Both the position numbers and the translations under genes were made by a program. Positions 41,115 through 53,959 of a stretch of DNA of 64,000 bases are shown here, in pieces (position 1 is the first letter of the stretch; each line of letters starts with the position of its first letter). The stretch is from Mesorhabditis belari (lineage: Eukaryota; Nematoda; Chromadorea; Rhabditida; Rhabditidae), in assembly GCA_958450365.1 (NCBI GenBank), contig CAUEEP010000741.1:248001-312000 (forward strand), given 5' to 3'. The notes under the pieces are model-generated. The model worked only from the letters and a program-made list of their open reading frames with translations. It searched no databases and was not told the DNA's origin.

Positions 41115-43125
41115 TGACCAAACTAGCCAGCAGTAGACTATTTAAGATAGATAATAAGATGAATAGCTAGACATGTGAGATAACTAATGAATAATCAATG
41201 ACCTAACTAATGAACTATCAGCTGAATAATAATGCATTTAATGGCCACTTAATGTGAAACAGCTACAGACATACTTCCATATATCTCCCAATTTACCCTC
41301 TTCTCTTCTTCTTTTTTTCCTCAAATAAACATACCAGTAGATTCACGTATTACTCAAAAGCATTTTATGAGCTTCGGCATCTTTCCAAATCGACTATAAA
41401 TTTTGGGTTTTTAGTAGTGATCAAATGTCGGCTCGACTTTTGAGCTTTTGAACTAATAAACTTTTAAGCTAATAGACTTTTAAGCATGTGGGCTTTGAGC
41501 TCCGGCGCCCCAGACCCCCTTTTGAACTAATGAACTTTTGATTCGTCAACTTTGAACTGTGAGGTGTTGCAGTTTTTAAAAACTGAATCAAGAGCTGGTA
41601 AATAAAGCTCATGTTATTAAAGAGGTTTCTAAAACTCAACTAAGTTTATTTGAAAGGATCAGGCAATCAAAATTTATACCGCTGGCTTTCACTCTTCTTA
41701 ACTCCAGCAAACTTGCTTGTAAGTGGAAATAATTCGTGAATTGATTCCACAAATTCATTTAGTTAGATCTTAATCTTCCTTTATCATCGCTCATTGAAGT
41801 TTGAACTTGTTTGAAAATAAATGAGAAAAAGAATATCCGCAAAATCTATCATTTGCTGGAAGGAATGTTTTAACTGGAATTTGAGATTTCTAAAAATCAT
41901 TTTCAAACATTCTAAGAAAAGCTTTCATTTTAAATCAAGGCAATTCTGGGAGAAAATCTCTCAGTTTTAACAAACAAAAGCCAGCTGGCAATGGACAAGT
42001 TCACACCATTGGGGTTTCTGCAGCTAAAAGCTCCTTAGCCTTTAGCTTTTTGAGAAAGCTGAGAGGCCGTAAAACTTCCAAGCTGAATGCTTTGAAGCCA
42101 TAAGCTGAAGCATCCCGGCTTTCAAAGCAAAGCCAACGCTGGCTTTAAACCGAGAGCCTTTAAGCTTGGCAAGAAAGTATTTCGGCTGAGCATCGGCTGA
42201 AGCCTTTCAGCTGAGGAAACCTTTAAGCTTTAAGCGCTGGCACTTTAAAAGCCTTAAGCTTTGACGCTATGGCTTTGCTTCTTTTGTGGCCCAAAGAAGC
42301 GAGAAGAAAATTTTGATCTGATTCAGTTTGAAATTTTTTGACGACAAATAGGAGAGTGAATCTCCCGAAATAGCCACTTCCAGCGAAAAGCCCAAATCGG
42401 TGCTCTCACAAGCGATTAAAACTGTCGGATGTTACCATATTTGCTTTAAAAAAAAGCAGGTTAAGATTCTCCGTAAAAGTCGAAGAAATGACGGGTTTCA
42501 TTTAGATTCTTTTTTCACAGTTAATGTTACAGCTTTCCTTTCCCTCTATCAATTGGGCAGAATCTTAAGCGCTAGATTTTGTTGTGCTCTCAGTGAGAAT
42601 GGGAAAGCATTAAATCTTTGAGCTGAAAGATTTGATGAAAATGAGTTAAGAGGAGTTTAAGTGAAGTGAATCATTTGGAAATAGGGCAACAATTTTGTTT
42701 ATTGAACACTGTGAGATTCGGCTTAAATTCCTGATCAAGCAAAGGTGGGAAGAATGCCAGAGACATTGTTAGATGGGATCATCGACAGGTTATCTCTTTG
42801 AATTCATAGTCAGCTGCTAGTTCCCATCAAAGTCATAGATCTATCGAAATTATCGAAAGTTATCATAGAGAGTTATCGATCAATGATTCAGAAATTCCAA
42901 GCTGCCAATGGGTGACTGATAATGATTTGAAGAAAGAAGCAGTTTTATAGTCATTTAACAACCAAACAATTCTGCTTTTGGCCGGTCTCCAAACGACAAG
43001 TTTCGAGCGAGGAGACAGAGGCTTTAAAGTGAATGAGCACCAAAAGTGTTCAGGGAGAGAACTAAGTGAGTGAGCTTGGGGTTTGAGCTCTGTATCTGAA
43101 ATAAAACTAGGAAAGATCCTGCCCG
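41115..43125. other. No gene recognised
   Basis: Contains CTTTAAGC/TTTAAGCTT-rich degenerate repeats at 42040-42260. No exon pair with compatible phases was found. Confidence 0.4.
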
Positions 43126-43130
43126 GGGAA

Positions 43131-43215
43131 GGATGTCGTCATGGCCCAGTGGGTTGGGGCCTATGTAGAAAGAAGGCGGCCAGGAGGTTCAGCCCGCAGT
43201 CAAGGGTTCATCCCG
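43131..43215 (+). pseudogene. tRNA-like sequence
   Basis: A-box-like TGGCCCAGTGGGTTGGGGCC and B-box-like GGGTTCATCCC in tRNA spacing. Arms do not pair well enough for an intact tRNA. Confidence 0.4.
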
Positions 43216-43640
43216 TTGTTTAGGGGTACGTTCTTTTGACCATTCTGTTTAGCGTAATCAAATTATAGTCCGATCAGAAATCCGTTTGCTCTGGAGCATT
43301 TCTAGCTCTAGACGTTTTCTCTATTCTGAACTATACAAAGTCGACGTCTGATCTAGAGAGAAAGTAGGTCAACTCGTTTGCGTCTAGAATCAGCATCACT
43401 ATAGAATCAAGTATAAAGTCTGGTTCAGGACGCTAAATCTGGATCAGGACACGTAAATCTGGATCGGATTTAGAATGATAGATTTGATTTAGAACCAAAT
43501 CTGTTTGCCCTTGCTTCACTTTCGGACTTCTAAATTCGAACATCCGATCCTGGGAATCACAGTCACGATCGGATCTGGGAGTCTAGATCGGACCTTTCTG
43601 GTCGGACGGATTTTACAAGATCAGAACTTGAGTTTGAATT

Positions 43641-43838
43641 TCAATATATCTTTCTTATATCTGGAATATCGGGACGTCCCGTTTTGCCAGGAAAGTGAAA
43701 ACAAGAAAAAAGACTGACCAAGTAGCGATCGTGAGCGGTGCCAAATTTCCGGAGATCAAAGAGGCAAGCCCCCGAAACTGCAAATGGAAGACCTTTGTTC
43801 CAGATATAATACAACATGAGTGCTTCATCCAAATCTTT
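43641..43838 (-). CDS. Weak candidate exon, minus strand
   Basis: Open frame containing LDEALMLYYIWNKGLPF and ACLFDLRKFGTAHDRYL, followed by a GTCAGTC donor; a CATTTGCAG acceptor lies inside it. No partner exon was found. It may be chance. Confidence 0.2.
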   Translation of the reverse strand, partial: KDLDEALMLYYIWNKGLPFAVSGACLFDLRKFGTAHDRYLVSLFSCFHFPGKTGRPDIPDIRKIY

Positions 43839-44454
43839 TGTCAAGACATAACCTTTTTGGCTCTTTGTGGTAGAAATATTAAAAAATTAGAAGCTTAAAT
43901 AGAAAATCTATGAGCTAGATGTTTAGAAAATCTATGAGCTAGATGTTTAGAAAGTCTGATATGAGTTCAAACAAGGCAGCTCCAGAAGCGAACCACCAAC
44001 AGCGACACAACATCTCTTATATGTTATGCTTTGCTGGAGGCTGGACCTCCCGTGAGCAATGGGCGTAAAGAAAGGGAAAGAAGGAGACGTGAAGGAAGAG
44101 AGGGAATAGAAAAGGAATCCACCCACGTTCCCAGTTCGCGGATAATTACTTCTTTGCCGTGAAAACACGGGTACAGTAGAGGTCTGGGCACAAAATCGCT
44201 CAGGAGCTAGCAGGAGCAGAACACAGTCGCATTCATTCCACCCTCCTCCTGTAATTTGGCTAAGAATTCTTCAGAGACTTTTGAGAGTCCAGATTGACAC
44301 CAAAGGAGTCTAAGCCGGATGTAAGAGTTCCTAGATTGAATATCTTTTAGAGTTTGAACTGTTTGAGTGGTCAGTTCATCTCCTTAGCCCTTTCTTGGGA
44401 CTTTTAACCATAAATACTGGTTGGATCTTTGGTTGGCAGGTTTATCACATGATT

Positions 44455-44810
44455 ATCTGCCGGCTAGCTGCTGGCATTCTATGACAATCTATGGCTATCT
44501 ATGACTATCATACAACTATCTATGACTATCTATGGCTATCTACTTGACAATCCTATGACAATCCTATGACTAGCAGCTACTTGACCCCAATCTATGACTA
44601 TCTACTTTTTGTTTATCACCCGGTACTTTTATCTATGACAGTCTGCTGGCTCCATCCATGACTATCTACCCCCCCCATGTTTATCTTTGCCCAGCTATCA
44701 CCGCTCTGACTCCCCCCCACTCCGACCCTTTTTGACTATCTGTGATTATCTACTGACTAGCTATGACCAGCCTGCTGATTATCTATCACTCTTGTCTTAT
44801 CACTATCTAT
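44455..44810. repeat. Degenerate ~10-bp CTATGACTAT repeats
   Basis: Dispersed CTATGACTAT/CTATGGCTAT/CTATGACAAT words. Decayed tandem array. Confidence 0.8.
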
Positions 44811-45557
44811 GACTTGGGACACGGTGAGAAGCTTTGAAACATCTAAGGTAGCCATCAGTTTTCCTTCAAAACTTATTAAGCTTTTGGGACTTTTGTTTTA
44901 AAACTACTTTTGAAACTGCTTTGGCTCTGCCATCCATCAACAGACCCCCGACGATTTTGAATAAATAGGCAAGAAAGAGTAGACTTGAAAAACCAACAAC
45001 AGCAAGATTCCCGCATTGCAACTGGGACTACTAAGGCACAGTCGTACCGACTTGAAATCCAGCCGAGGAAACGTGAACTTTTGGGTGGGTGTAACTAATT
45101 CATATGAATACTATGGGAGTCACCAGGAGGTACATAAGAGAACAAAAGAAGCTCTTCCACTCCCAGATTTTGCCAAAAAGCTGATTTTAAGTTGAGTTAG
45201 ATTAGTTTTGCACCGGTCCTAATGATTTGTGGATGAGTTAAATTCAATGAGTTTGCGACGTTTTTTTTCTTTCTTGAGTCTCACTGAAAGGAATTTGATT
45301 TGTTCACCAGGCGTTCAGTGTTTTTCATTGGGAGTCACGGCGCGCAGTGTATACGGACCGTTTTTTCGGAATGATTGTTGACCATGTTACCTCTAAAAGT
45401 AGAAGCCGCACTAAACTGAATGCCAAATGAAGTGAATGAAGCGCTTCAACGGGTTCACCGACGCATTTAGCAAGTTTGGATTTAGCAAAAATTTAACAAA
45501 TTTGAGCGCTAAACGTTGCTAGCTTTTTGGTTGAAGCTGTATGTTAGCTTTATGTGG

Positions 45558-45725
45558 GCATCAGAAGGCGGTATCATAAGGTGGTATCAGAAGCCGGTAT
45601 CATAAGGTGGTATCAGAAGCCGGTATCATAAGGTGGTATCAGAAGCCGGTATCATAAGGTGGTATCAGAAGCCGGTATCATAAGGTGGTATCAGAAGCCG
45701 GTATCATAAAGATTGGTATCAGAAA
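45558..45725. repeat. 26-bp minisatellite
   Basis: Six or so near-perfect copies of GAAGCCGGTATCATAAGGTG plus GTATCA. Confidence 0.95.
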
Positions 45726-45929
45726 CTGGTGTCTTAAAGGCAGCATCATAAGGCGACACCAGAAAGCAGCAGCTCGAACCAGCAGTTCAGTTCCGAAACA
45801 ACTCCAGAAATTTTGCTTTTGCCGATTTACAAAGTTGATAAATGCAAAATGCTGAAACAGCTAAATCCGTTTAGCAAAATTGCTAGATAATTAAATAATA
45901 AATGATTTGGTGGAATCCGGTCGGTTCCG

Positions 45930-46080
45930 ATTGGCGTTTGTTAGCGTTGGTTGGCGTTGGCTGGCGTTTGGCTGGCGTTTGGTTAGCGTTTTTTGGCTGG
46001 CGTTTGGCTGATGTTCGCTTCAGCGTTGGTTAGCGTTTTGGTTGGTTTGGCTGATTTGGCTTCAGCGTTAGCATAGTCAT
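45930..46080. repeat. GTTGGCGTTTGGCTG repeats
   Basis: Short imperfect tandem repeats of TTGGCTGGCGTTTGG. Confidence 0.85.
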
Positions 46081-46224
46081 TATTGGCATCTACTTTCCGA
46101 AAGACTATTCATCAATAGATGCTGAACTTGTTTTAAAACATTTTTGGCTTTCCTAAGGTAGGCTATTTAGTTCCGTTGATGTTTTGCTTTCGCCAGCTGA
46201 ATCTTTCGATTATCTTGATGCGCT

Positions 46225-46260
46225 TCATTTCACAGGCTGATGCGCTGAGCTACATAGCTC
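46225..46260 (-). pseudogene. tRNA 5'-half-like fragment
   Basis: On the minus strand, GAGCTATGTAGCTCAGCGCA then TCAGCC contains an A-box-like word. No B box was found in range. Confidence 0.25.
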
Positions 46261-47094
46261 CCCTTCACCAATAAGCTACTTCGATTTTGCTTCTCGGAAC
46301 CGCAGCAAGAGTTAGAAATGAGTTATGGGCCTTTTATCTTCATAATTGTTAACTGTTTCCGAAGTAATCACGAAGGAATGTGGTTTGGCTGGAAACTCTT
46401 CTTTTTCTCACAAGATAGCAGTTGGATACGTACACTCTTTGCAAAAAATCGTCTGAATCACTGTGATTTTTGTGTGAATGGAGGATTAGACATTTCCCTT
46501 TAATTAAGAAAATTTTCCCTCTTTCTTTCAAATAAATCCTCAAAAAAACTGTCAAAAACGTATCGAAAAGCATCAAAAATTAGGCTTTTGCTGTTGATCA
46601 GAAAAAATTTGAAAAAAACGACTGGCTGCACCTGAAGCTGAAACTGGGGAACGATTCAGAAGCTCACATGTTCAGCAGAAAAAGAAGTGCATTGAAGTTA
46701 ATAGACCCAGTTCGCGAGAAAGTATCTCTCATTTCTTTTTTTCAATTGAAATTCCTTTAACGAAATTTCTAGGCGAAGCATTACAGGTAGGAGAAGGGCT
46801 TTTGGAAAAGAAATTGCCCGCTGTGGAACAGTTCGCAGTTCATTCATGAATCGTCATTATATACCCAACTTCAAACTTTTGAACTTTCAAGCCTAACTCC
46901 GTTCAGGCGACTAGCATTCCCAACTACTCCATTTTTGTCCATCATTTTCAGAGCAGAAGGTGGTTCGTTCTCACACACCCCCCAGCCAGAGCTAGTTTAC
47001 ATTTAGCTGTTTCTGATCTAAAATTTTGCTTAATCTTCAGATAAGTCACTGGCTGCTTTTTGCGGAGTCTTATGGGTTCAGACAGGCTAGAGAG

Positions 47095-47400
47095 ATTTAA
47101 GAAAAGAGGGTTGAGTGAGGCTTTTGAGGATGAAGTTTGAAAGAGCTTTGAAGGAGCTTTGGAAAGAGGCTTTTAGTGAGGCTTTGATGAGGCTTTGAGG
47201 AAGCACGAAAGGAAGCACGAGGCTTTGGAAGGCTTTGATGAGGCTTTTGATGAGGCTGAAATAAGAGGCTTTGAAAGAGATTTAAAAGATAAACTTTGAA
47301 AGAGATTTGAATGGCACGAAGGAGGTTTTGAGAGCTTTTGAGGCGAGAGTTCGAAAGAGGCTTTGAATGGGAGCTTTGAAAGAGGCTTTGGGCTGAGAGT
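47095..47400. repeat. Degenerate GAGGCTTTGAAAGAG repeats
   Basis: Purine-rich GAGGCTTTGAAAGAG/GAGGCTTTGATGAG words. Minus-strand Ser/Lys/Phe open frames come from it. Confidence 0.85.
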
Positions 47401-47837
47401 CAAGTGATGCCATAGTCCACGTTTGAAATTTTGGAAAGAACCTAAAAGAATCATGCTTTTGGTGCATTAATCTACAAGTAACTAGGTATTTACCAATGTG
47501 AGGTAACTAAATCCCAAATTTACATATAAGTTTGATGGGTTATTCAAATTCTCTATAATGCAAGCTATGTGCTGGATTCAAGCTGAAACGCCACATCAGC
47601 TTGCTCCAAACTTTTGCTCCCAACTCTTTCCTTAGCTGGCTTAAGCCAATAATGCCAATGAATTCTTTATTTGTTCAAAACGCTTTACCGCAAACTCTTT
47701 ATGAAATCAATAATGCAGACAGATTCTTTCTCGCACAAAGGCATGGCGCTGGTGGCTGAATTAGCTGAATTAACTGAATTGGCTGAATTAAACCTGTTTG
47801 TAGAATTGAAACAGTTGGCACCACGATTGACCACAAT

Positions 47838-47950
47838 TGGCTTACTATTAGGCTGCCTTACTATTAGGCTTACTATTAGGCTTAGAATAGGCTCACAGAG
47901 ATTGGCACTGTTGAGCCACTATTAGGCTTACTATTAGCCTTACTATTGAA
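47838..47950. repeat. 12-bp TTAGGCTTACTA repeats
   Basis: Copies of TTACTATTAGGC. Each contains TTAGGC, the nematode telomere hexamer, alternating with TTACTA, but the array is short and impure. Confidence 0.8.
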
Positions 47951-48184
47951 GCACTGTCGGAAGCACCCCGGTGGCCCAGCCGTCCTTTTTATGCTGACCA
48001 CGAGGACAAACACTCCCCCCCCAATTGGCTGACAATTGGCTTCTGATCGGCCCGCTGGTGGCTTCTGTTGACTTACCAGTCTCCATATTGAGTTCTACCT
48101 GGAGCATCCATCAGGAAAAAGGATTCTCAGCATTCAAGCGTCTTGGAGACCAGGTCAATGATAAGTGATTTAAGGTTTTTAATT

Positions 48185-48457
48185 TTAAGGGGTTTTTAAT
48201 TTCAGAATCTGTCTCACCAAAACGCAGGCCATTTGTTTTAATCTTTTTTTCTTCGTTTCCTCTAACATTTCCGTCATTAAATTACGGAGTTTTTTCGAAG
48301 AAACTAAGAAAATCCTGAAATTTTCCAAATCACAGCTTATCCACATGCAGATTTTTTTTATTTTGAAAGTATTGCGCCAAACTTTTTTTATGACCTCAAA
48401 CTTCCTAATTCTGCGTGAGAATTTCAGACAAAGTGAGACAAAGTCCAATTTAGACAA
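48185..48457 (-). CDS. Weak open frame, minus strand
   Basis: Ninety codons, Lys-rich, with an internal TTTCAG acceptor. The part KKLRNLMTEMLEETKKKRLK before a GTGAGAC donor could be an exon. No family match recognised and no partner exon. Confidence 0.2.
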   Translation of the reverse strand: MSKLDFVSLCLKFSRRIRKFEVIKKVWRNTFKIKKICMWISCDLENFRIFLVSSKKLRNLMTEMLEETKKKRLKQMACVLVRQILKLKTP

Positions 48458-49019
48458 GAAAAAATTATTTAAACAAATAAAATGTCAAGAGAGTGAATGG
48501 CTGTGGGAGTTTTGAAGCCTAGATTGCTATTTTTTGAGCTGAATCTCTTTTAAGTGCTTTAGGATAGCTGTGAAAAGGCTTTACAGTTTACAATAAGGGA
48601 AGCTGAAGAACTTTTGATTTTACAATAGGGAGAAGCTGAAGGAAACTTACAAGTATTCAAAATGGTTCCGCTCGGGTGTTTTCAGTACGGCTGTTCTAAT
48701 ACTTGCACCTTCTAGCGCTCCTTCTGAAGTTTAGATCTGTAATGGTTTTGATTACCCCAAGTCTAATGAGGCAGCTGATTCTATAGGCTGATATGAGGTG
48801 TGAAACTTTTAAAGTTTGCAAACTCCGTCGGAGTGGTCAGTTCATTTACCTAACTTTTGATGATACAAATTCGGATTTTCCATCCTCGAAAACGGATTTA
48901 CAGGTGGTTCCTATCTGAGAATTTTAAAATCAGCGCGTCAAAAAAGTAGTAAATTCGAGTATCCGTTACATTGGTGACAAAGGGAAAGAAGTCAGCTAAG
49001 GTTTTACCAGTATGAAATA

Positions 49020-49665
49020 AGCCATAGAATCGACTGCGACGCAGAATTCTTACCTGATTCGACTGCTTTCGGTTTCTGCTAGAGGACTCTGTCAAAAGTT
49101 ATAGAAAGCGAAAATTTTAAAGTTTTTATGGATCCGAAATCGCTCTGTGTTTTATTAGCAAATTATGAAACTATGGCAGACTATGGCTTGGACGATAGGC
49201 GAACTTTTCCAGCAAATTTATAAAGCAGTAATTGTTGAGTGGCACTTATAAATGCAAATGAAACTTTTAATTTCCGTCCAAACGAAGAATACATCGAGAT
49301 CAACAACGGGAAAACAGACATTCTTTGAAGCATCATAATTGTGAGTACACACTGAAATTGAAAAAACGCCAAGATTGAAAACAAAAAAGCTACCTTGCGG
49401 TTCGGACTCGAAACAACAACCTTCCGCTTCATATTCTGGTTTGCTAGGATTACAAGGTAGAGTCATCAACTTAATACCACTTGGCTACGACTCGTTTTCT
49501 GCATCGCAGTAAACCCGACTATGATGTCGCTTTCGTTAACAAAATAAGAGAATACCATACGAAACTTTGCACGCTTATAACTTTTGATAGAGTGCTCCCT
49601 AGCGAAACGAGCTTAGCTTCCGGAATCGGCCTGGCGTTGAATTCTGCGTCGACTGATGACTGATG
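49020..49665. repeat. Inverted pair of a dispersed ~90-bp repeat
   Basis: Around 49566-49660 (ATAACTTTTGATAGAGTGCT .. AATTCTGCGTCGACTGATG) is mirrored at 49025-49110 (TCGACTGCGACGCAGAATTC .. GACTCTGTCAAAAGTTATAG). A third copy is at 58155-58235. Confidence 0.7.
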
Positions 49666-49704
49666 TTTGTTCTATAGCGCATTGGATTTTGCATTTAAAC
49701 TATT

Positions 49705-49870
49705 TGTTCTCAAGATCGGACGTCCGATTCCGGAAGAATGATCATTCTCCTCCGAAACGGACGTCCAATTTCTGAATCGGACGTCCCGTTTCAGAGGGAG
49801 GAATGAATCTCTTTCTCAGATTGGACATCCGGATCGGAGATAGGACGCTCTCCTCAGATTCGGATGTGGC
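49705..49870. repeat. Cluster of GGACGTCC palindromic words
   Basis: At least four GGACGTCC/GGACATCC words within TCGGACGTCCGATTC-like context, separated by 25-40 bp. Confidence 0.7.
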
Positions 49871-50470
49871 ACCTTATAAAAGCTCACTATAAGTTTGCAG
49901 GCTTTAGTTGGATTTCAGCTCAAGCAGGCTCAACCAGCAACCCGAGCTCAAAGGCAGGCCGTCTATACCCAGCTCAAACAGGCACACACACAACTTGAGC
50001 TCAAACAGGCACCTCTATATACAAAGCTCACTAAGTTCTGACTTTGGTTGATTTCAGAGCGCCACGCCACTTTCTTAATTTGAATTATCTATTTTTGTAA
50101 AATTAGAGGCAGCACCATATCTACTTCCACGCCACTTCACACTCATAATTAGCTCTTTTTTGAGAGAATTTTGCTTCCAAAACACAACATTAACTGAAAA
50201 ACACATCTCCCAATTTCTCCCAAATTCATTGGAGATTACCCGGGGGTTTTGTGTTTCTAGACAAAAATTACAGCTTATTACTGTAAACCAGACGAAATCG
50301 GGGGTTTTTTCTATTGGAGAAAGTATTCATTCAGCCCTCATTTTTGAGGAATTTTATGCAATTTTGAGGAATTTTGTAAATTCGAGAGAAATTTATGGGA
50401 ATTTGAAGTATTTTTGTAAAAGCCTTAGAAGGAAAGTGAATTATTGAATCACTTTACTTTTCTAGAGCAT

Positions 50471-50891
50471 GGGGGTTGGACAAATGCGACCTTTTTTTCT
50501 TGCACCTGGACATTTCCGCACCTTTTTTGCTGGAAAGGCCTTACGGGAAAGAATCCGTGAGAGCTTCAAAAATATTTCCATATAAAGAGAATCGTATGCG
50601 TAGATTCGAATTTCTGGAAGCAAATCGAACCTCCTTGGCTTACGTCAAATTTGGGCTAAAAGGCAAAAACTACCCAACTTAACGCTTTTCCGCAGTTTTC
50701 CGCCTTTTAGCTCAAATTTGACGTCTTGTCGGCGAGGTCTGATTTGTCGAAATTCAGGTCTACGCATACGATTCAGCTTCTATGAGAACATTTTTGAGAG
50801 CTCTACGACTGCTCCTGAAGCCTTTCCCAGCAAAAAGAATGCGCGCAAATAATCAGGTACTGGGCAAATTTTTTTTTATTTGTCCAACCCC
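50471..50891. mobile_element. Second copy of the 34-kb foldback element
   Basis: Ends GGGGGTTGGACAAATGCGAC and TTTGTCCAACCCC. It shares ATCGTATGCGTAGATTC, CAAATTTGGGCTAAAAGGCA and the palindromic centre near 50690 with 34084-34497. It has many small changes and no clear flanking duplication, so it is older. Confidence 0.88.
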
Positions 50892-51269
50892 TATAACTTT
50901 TCGGTATTTTAAACACGAGGAATGAATTTTGTATTGTTGGATTCCATTAAAAAAGTTCGCAGTCACTTACGGAGAAGTTCAGCAATATTGAAAGCAGCAA
51001 ACAACCTATAACAACAACGGTCTCTTTACCTGGCAGCTACCGATCCTTCACTAAACAGACTGATGCCCCAGTCTCTATAATCAAGTACTTTTATGAATCA
51101 TTACATTTTGTGAATCAATTCTAACTGAATTCATTTTTAATTTGTCTAAATTGATTCTCGGAATTAATTCTGCAAGAATCTCGTCATTTCTCTAAAGGTC
51201 TAAAATTGGATTAATTTTGAAGATTTTTGAAAAAATTTTGAAAAGAGAGCAAAATTCCTAAAGTTTCTG

Positions 51270-53000
51270 TATTGGAAATTCTCATTTTATTTTTCCTTGT
51301 ATTGCTTTCGGCCAGCTTTAAACACGAAAGTGACTCTCTGCTTTTCAAATTCGAAGTGACAGTGAAAGAAGAAATCGGAAAGCTATCCGTAATGCCCCAA
51401 AATGCCCCGAAAATGCCCCATTACACCAAAAATTTATCAGGAAATTCTCGCAAAATCCCATCACACATTTTTATGTTTTGGCATCCGAGACTCGCGTTTT
51501 GTTGTTTTTGAGAAATTTTACCGAGGAACCACAAAAACGACAAAAATTTGTAGCAGTTTTTCCAGTGGCGCACACAAAAGTCTGAGAAATAGACGTAAAA
51601 CTACAAAAAATTCTCGAGAAACGATTGTGTTTTGTTTGAAAAGTGCTAAAAACTCTAGAAAAGAACAGGAAATAAAGATGGGGGTGAGAGCTTGTTTGAG
51701 ACGGCCCAACTTGGCGGGAATGTTGGCTTGGCCGGTCTTTTTAAGGCTGTCTGAATGCCGATAAGAGCCGATTTGACCCTGGCAAAAACTACACCCCTGG
51801 TTGGCATTCAGGTGTCACTTCCCGCCTAAGTACCCCGTTGTCAGAGGCATTTCGCGTTTTTCTTGACGAAAAATTGACCAATTTTGCTGTTGTTGGTTTC
51901 ATTGGATAGAAAGTTAGACGCATGAATGAAACCAAAGCTTAATTATTAAATTGTGCATCAAGAAAAAACATCCATCTACAGCAGGAGAAACCCGAGTACT
52001 CAGAGGTGACACTCGATTTGGCCCCCTGTAAATGTACAACAGTCAACAGCAACGGTACAGCCATTTCCCAAACGTTTGCAGGCCTGTCTGAATACCGATA
52101 GAGCTAATTTGTTTGGCAAATTTTGAATTTGGTGTTTAACTATTTAATTGTTTAACTTGTTACTGTTTTATGTTGATAAAGGTATTTAAGTTAACTTCGA
52201 CAGATGGAACATATTTAGTTAGTGATTGATTGCTTGTGGCAGGCCTTTTTGTATGTGCAGTAATTCTTGGTCATCCTGACACTGCCACGATTTGGAGTTT
52301 CTTCGAGTTATCTTGGGAAAATGTTATCCAAATTTCAGTTGAGGAAAATTTGGGTACATATTTTCTTACCCATAACCCGGGTAATCAGACCCAGCTGGTG
52401 GTAGCAAAGCAGTGCGCCAGAGAACCTTGTGAGAGACAATCGCACAAACTAGCGAAATAATTGTTGAATCTCTGAGCTGAATGTCTTTTGGAGTTCAGAT
52501 TTGTGTAACAGGAGATTCTTAGGTACATCTTCCCGAGAAGTTTACGATGAAATTTTAGCGCAGATTCCGATGCTGAGTAGCCAGTACCAAACGCCTATCG
52601 GAAACAGGGAATCCGGTACTTGTATTCAGTTTTTGCCCATCTTCTTTTTTTTTTGCGCGAAACGTGTCCGAAGTCTGGGTGTTTCACGCCGAGATCAGGC
52701 CAGAGGATTATAAGACTCTTTTCCAGTCGGTTGAGGGTTGGCCATTCGGTGTAGTGGTAAAGTGCGCGTGTCGCCGATCATCGTTTTGCTTTCTGGCCTC
52801 AGGACCGGATCATCAGTTTTCTTTTGTACTCTTGTTTTCTTTTGTTTCTTCAAAATGATTTATAGTTCCTAGGTGTCTACTATTACTGGAGATATGGCGT
52901 CAAAATGCCGTAAAGATGGCGTCAAAATCCACTGCTAGAGGCCATTTTTTGGCATCCTGTAAGATTTGATTTGACTGGTTGTTCTTTAGTGCTGCTCCTT
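51270..53000. other. No confident gene
   Basis: A frame at 51272-51390 resembles a signal peptide (ILILFFLVLLSASF) but starts at TTG with no acceptor. At 51760-52110, CTGAATGCCGATAAGAGCC recurs in diverged form (CTGAATACCGATAGAGC), suggesting repeat ends. Confidence 0.35.
52735..52815 (+). pseudogene. tRNA-like fragment
   Basis: GGCCATTCGGTGTAGTGGTA resembles a D-arm/A-box. No good B box follows. Confidence 0.3.
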
Positions 53001-53240
53001 GTACCAATTTTCTTGGTACCTCTTTAAAAGCTGCTCTTTATGCTGCTACTTCTTTTACTCCTTATGCTGCTCTTTTTTGCTGCTCTTTAAACTATCTCTT
53101 TTTGATACTCTTTAAGCTGCCATCTTTATGCTAGTACTTATGCTGTTCTTGATTGCTCTTTATGCTGCTCTTTATCCTACTCTTTATGCTGGCATCTTAT
53201 ACACTTGCTCTTTATACCTTTTTATGCCGCTCTTTTATAC
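52985..53240. repeat. Degenerate CTGCTCTTTATG repeats
   Basis: Copies of GCTGCTCTTTATG with length variation. Confidence 0.85.
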
Positions 53241-53959
53241 TTTTGTAATCGCGCAACTTCTGGCAACGCTGGCAACGTTTTTTCTCGTTTCAATTACCTA
53301 AACCCTAAATTTCAATACAAATTCTAAAAAAGAAAATCGACACCACATCATGCCTCAACCAGTTGCCTTGAAAAAAGGGTTGAACTAAGCTTCAAAGCAA
53401 CGCGGGCTTCCAGCTTGTTTTGCGTGGGAAAGGATCAGTGTGTCTCACTGGGGTGAAATGTCCCATTTCCGGTCATCAAATTTTCAAAACTAAACATAAA
53501 ATCATTTTTTTAAAAACATATTTCAACAAGAATTCATATCAAAATGAAATTTGAAAACAAAATCGGAAGTGACTCAGAAACAATTAAAGTCGAAACTTCG
53601 ATATAACGAACAACGAATTGTGCCTGAAAGTGCAAAATTTTGCCTTGTTTGCCCAGCCCGATGCAGAGCTGTCCAGAGCAGCTACGCAGAAAGTTTGGCG
53701 TTCGTTAGATCGTTAGGCAAGTTTGGCGTTCGTTAGATCGAAGGATTCGATTAACAGGTTGCTTTTACCGTCACTTATTTTTAAATCAACAATTCGAAGA
53801 TTAGACTAAATTGTTTTATTAACTGGAGTAGAATAAGCAGAATTTAAATTCAGCAAGATTACACGGTAACTTTTGAAAGTTGAGACGTTTTAGAAAAGAA
53901 ATTATGAGAGAAACTTGGGATTGTGAGCTTGAGAGTGTTCTTTGGCTGAGACAACCACT

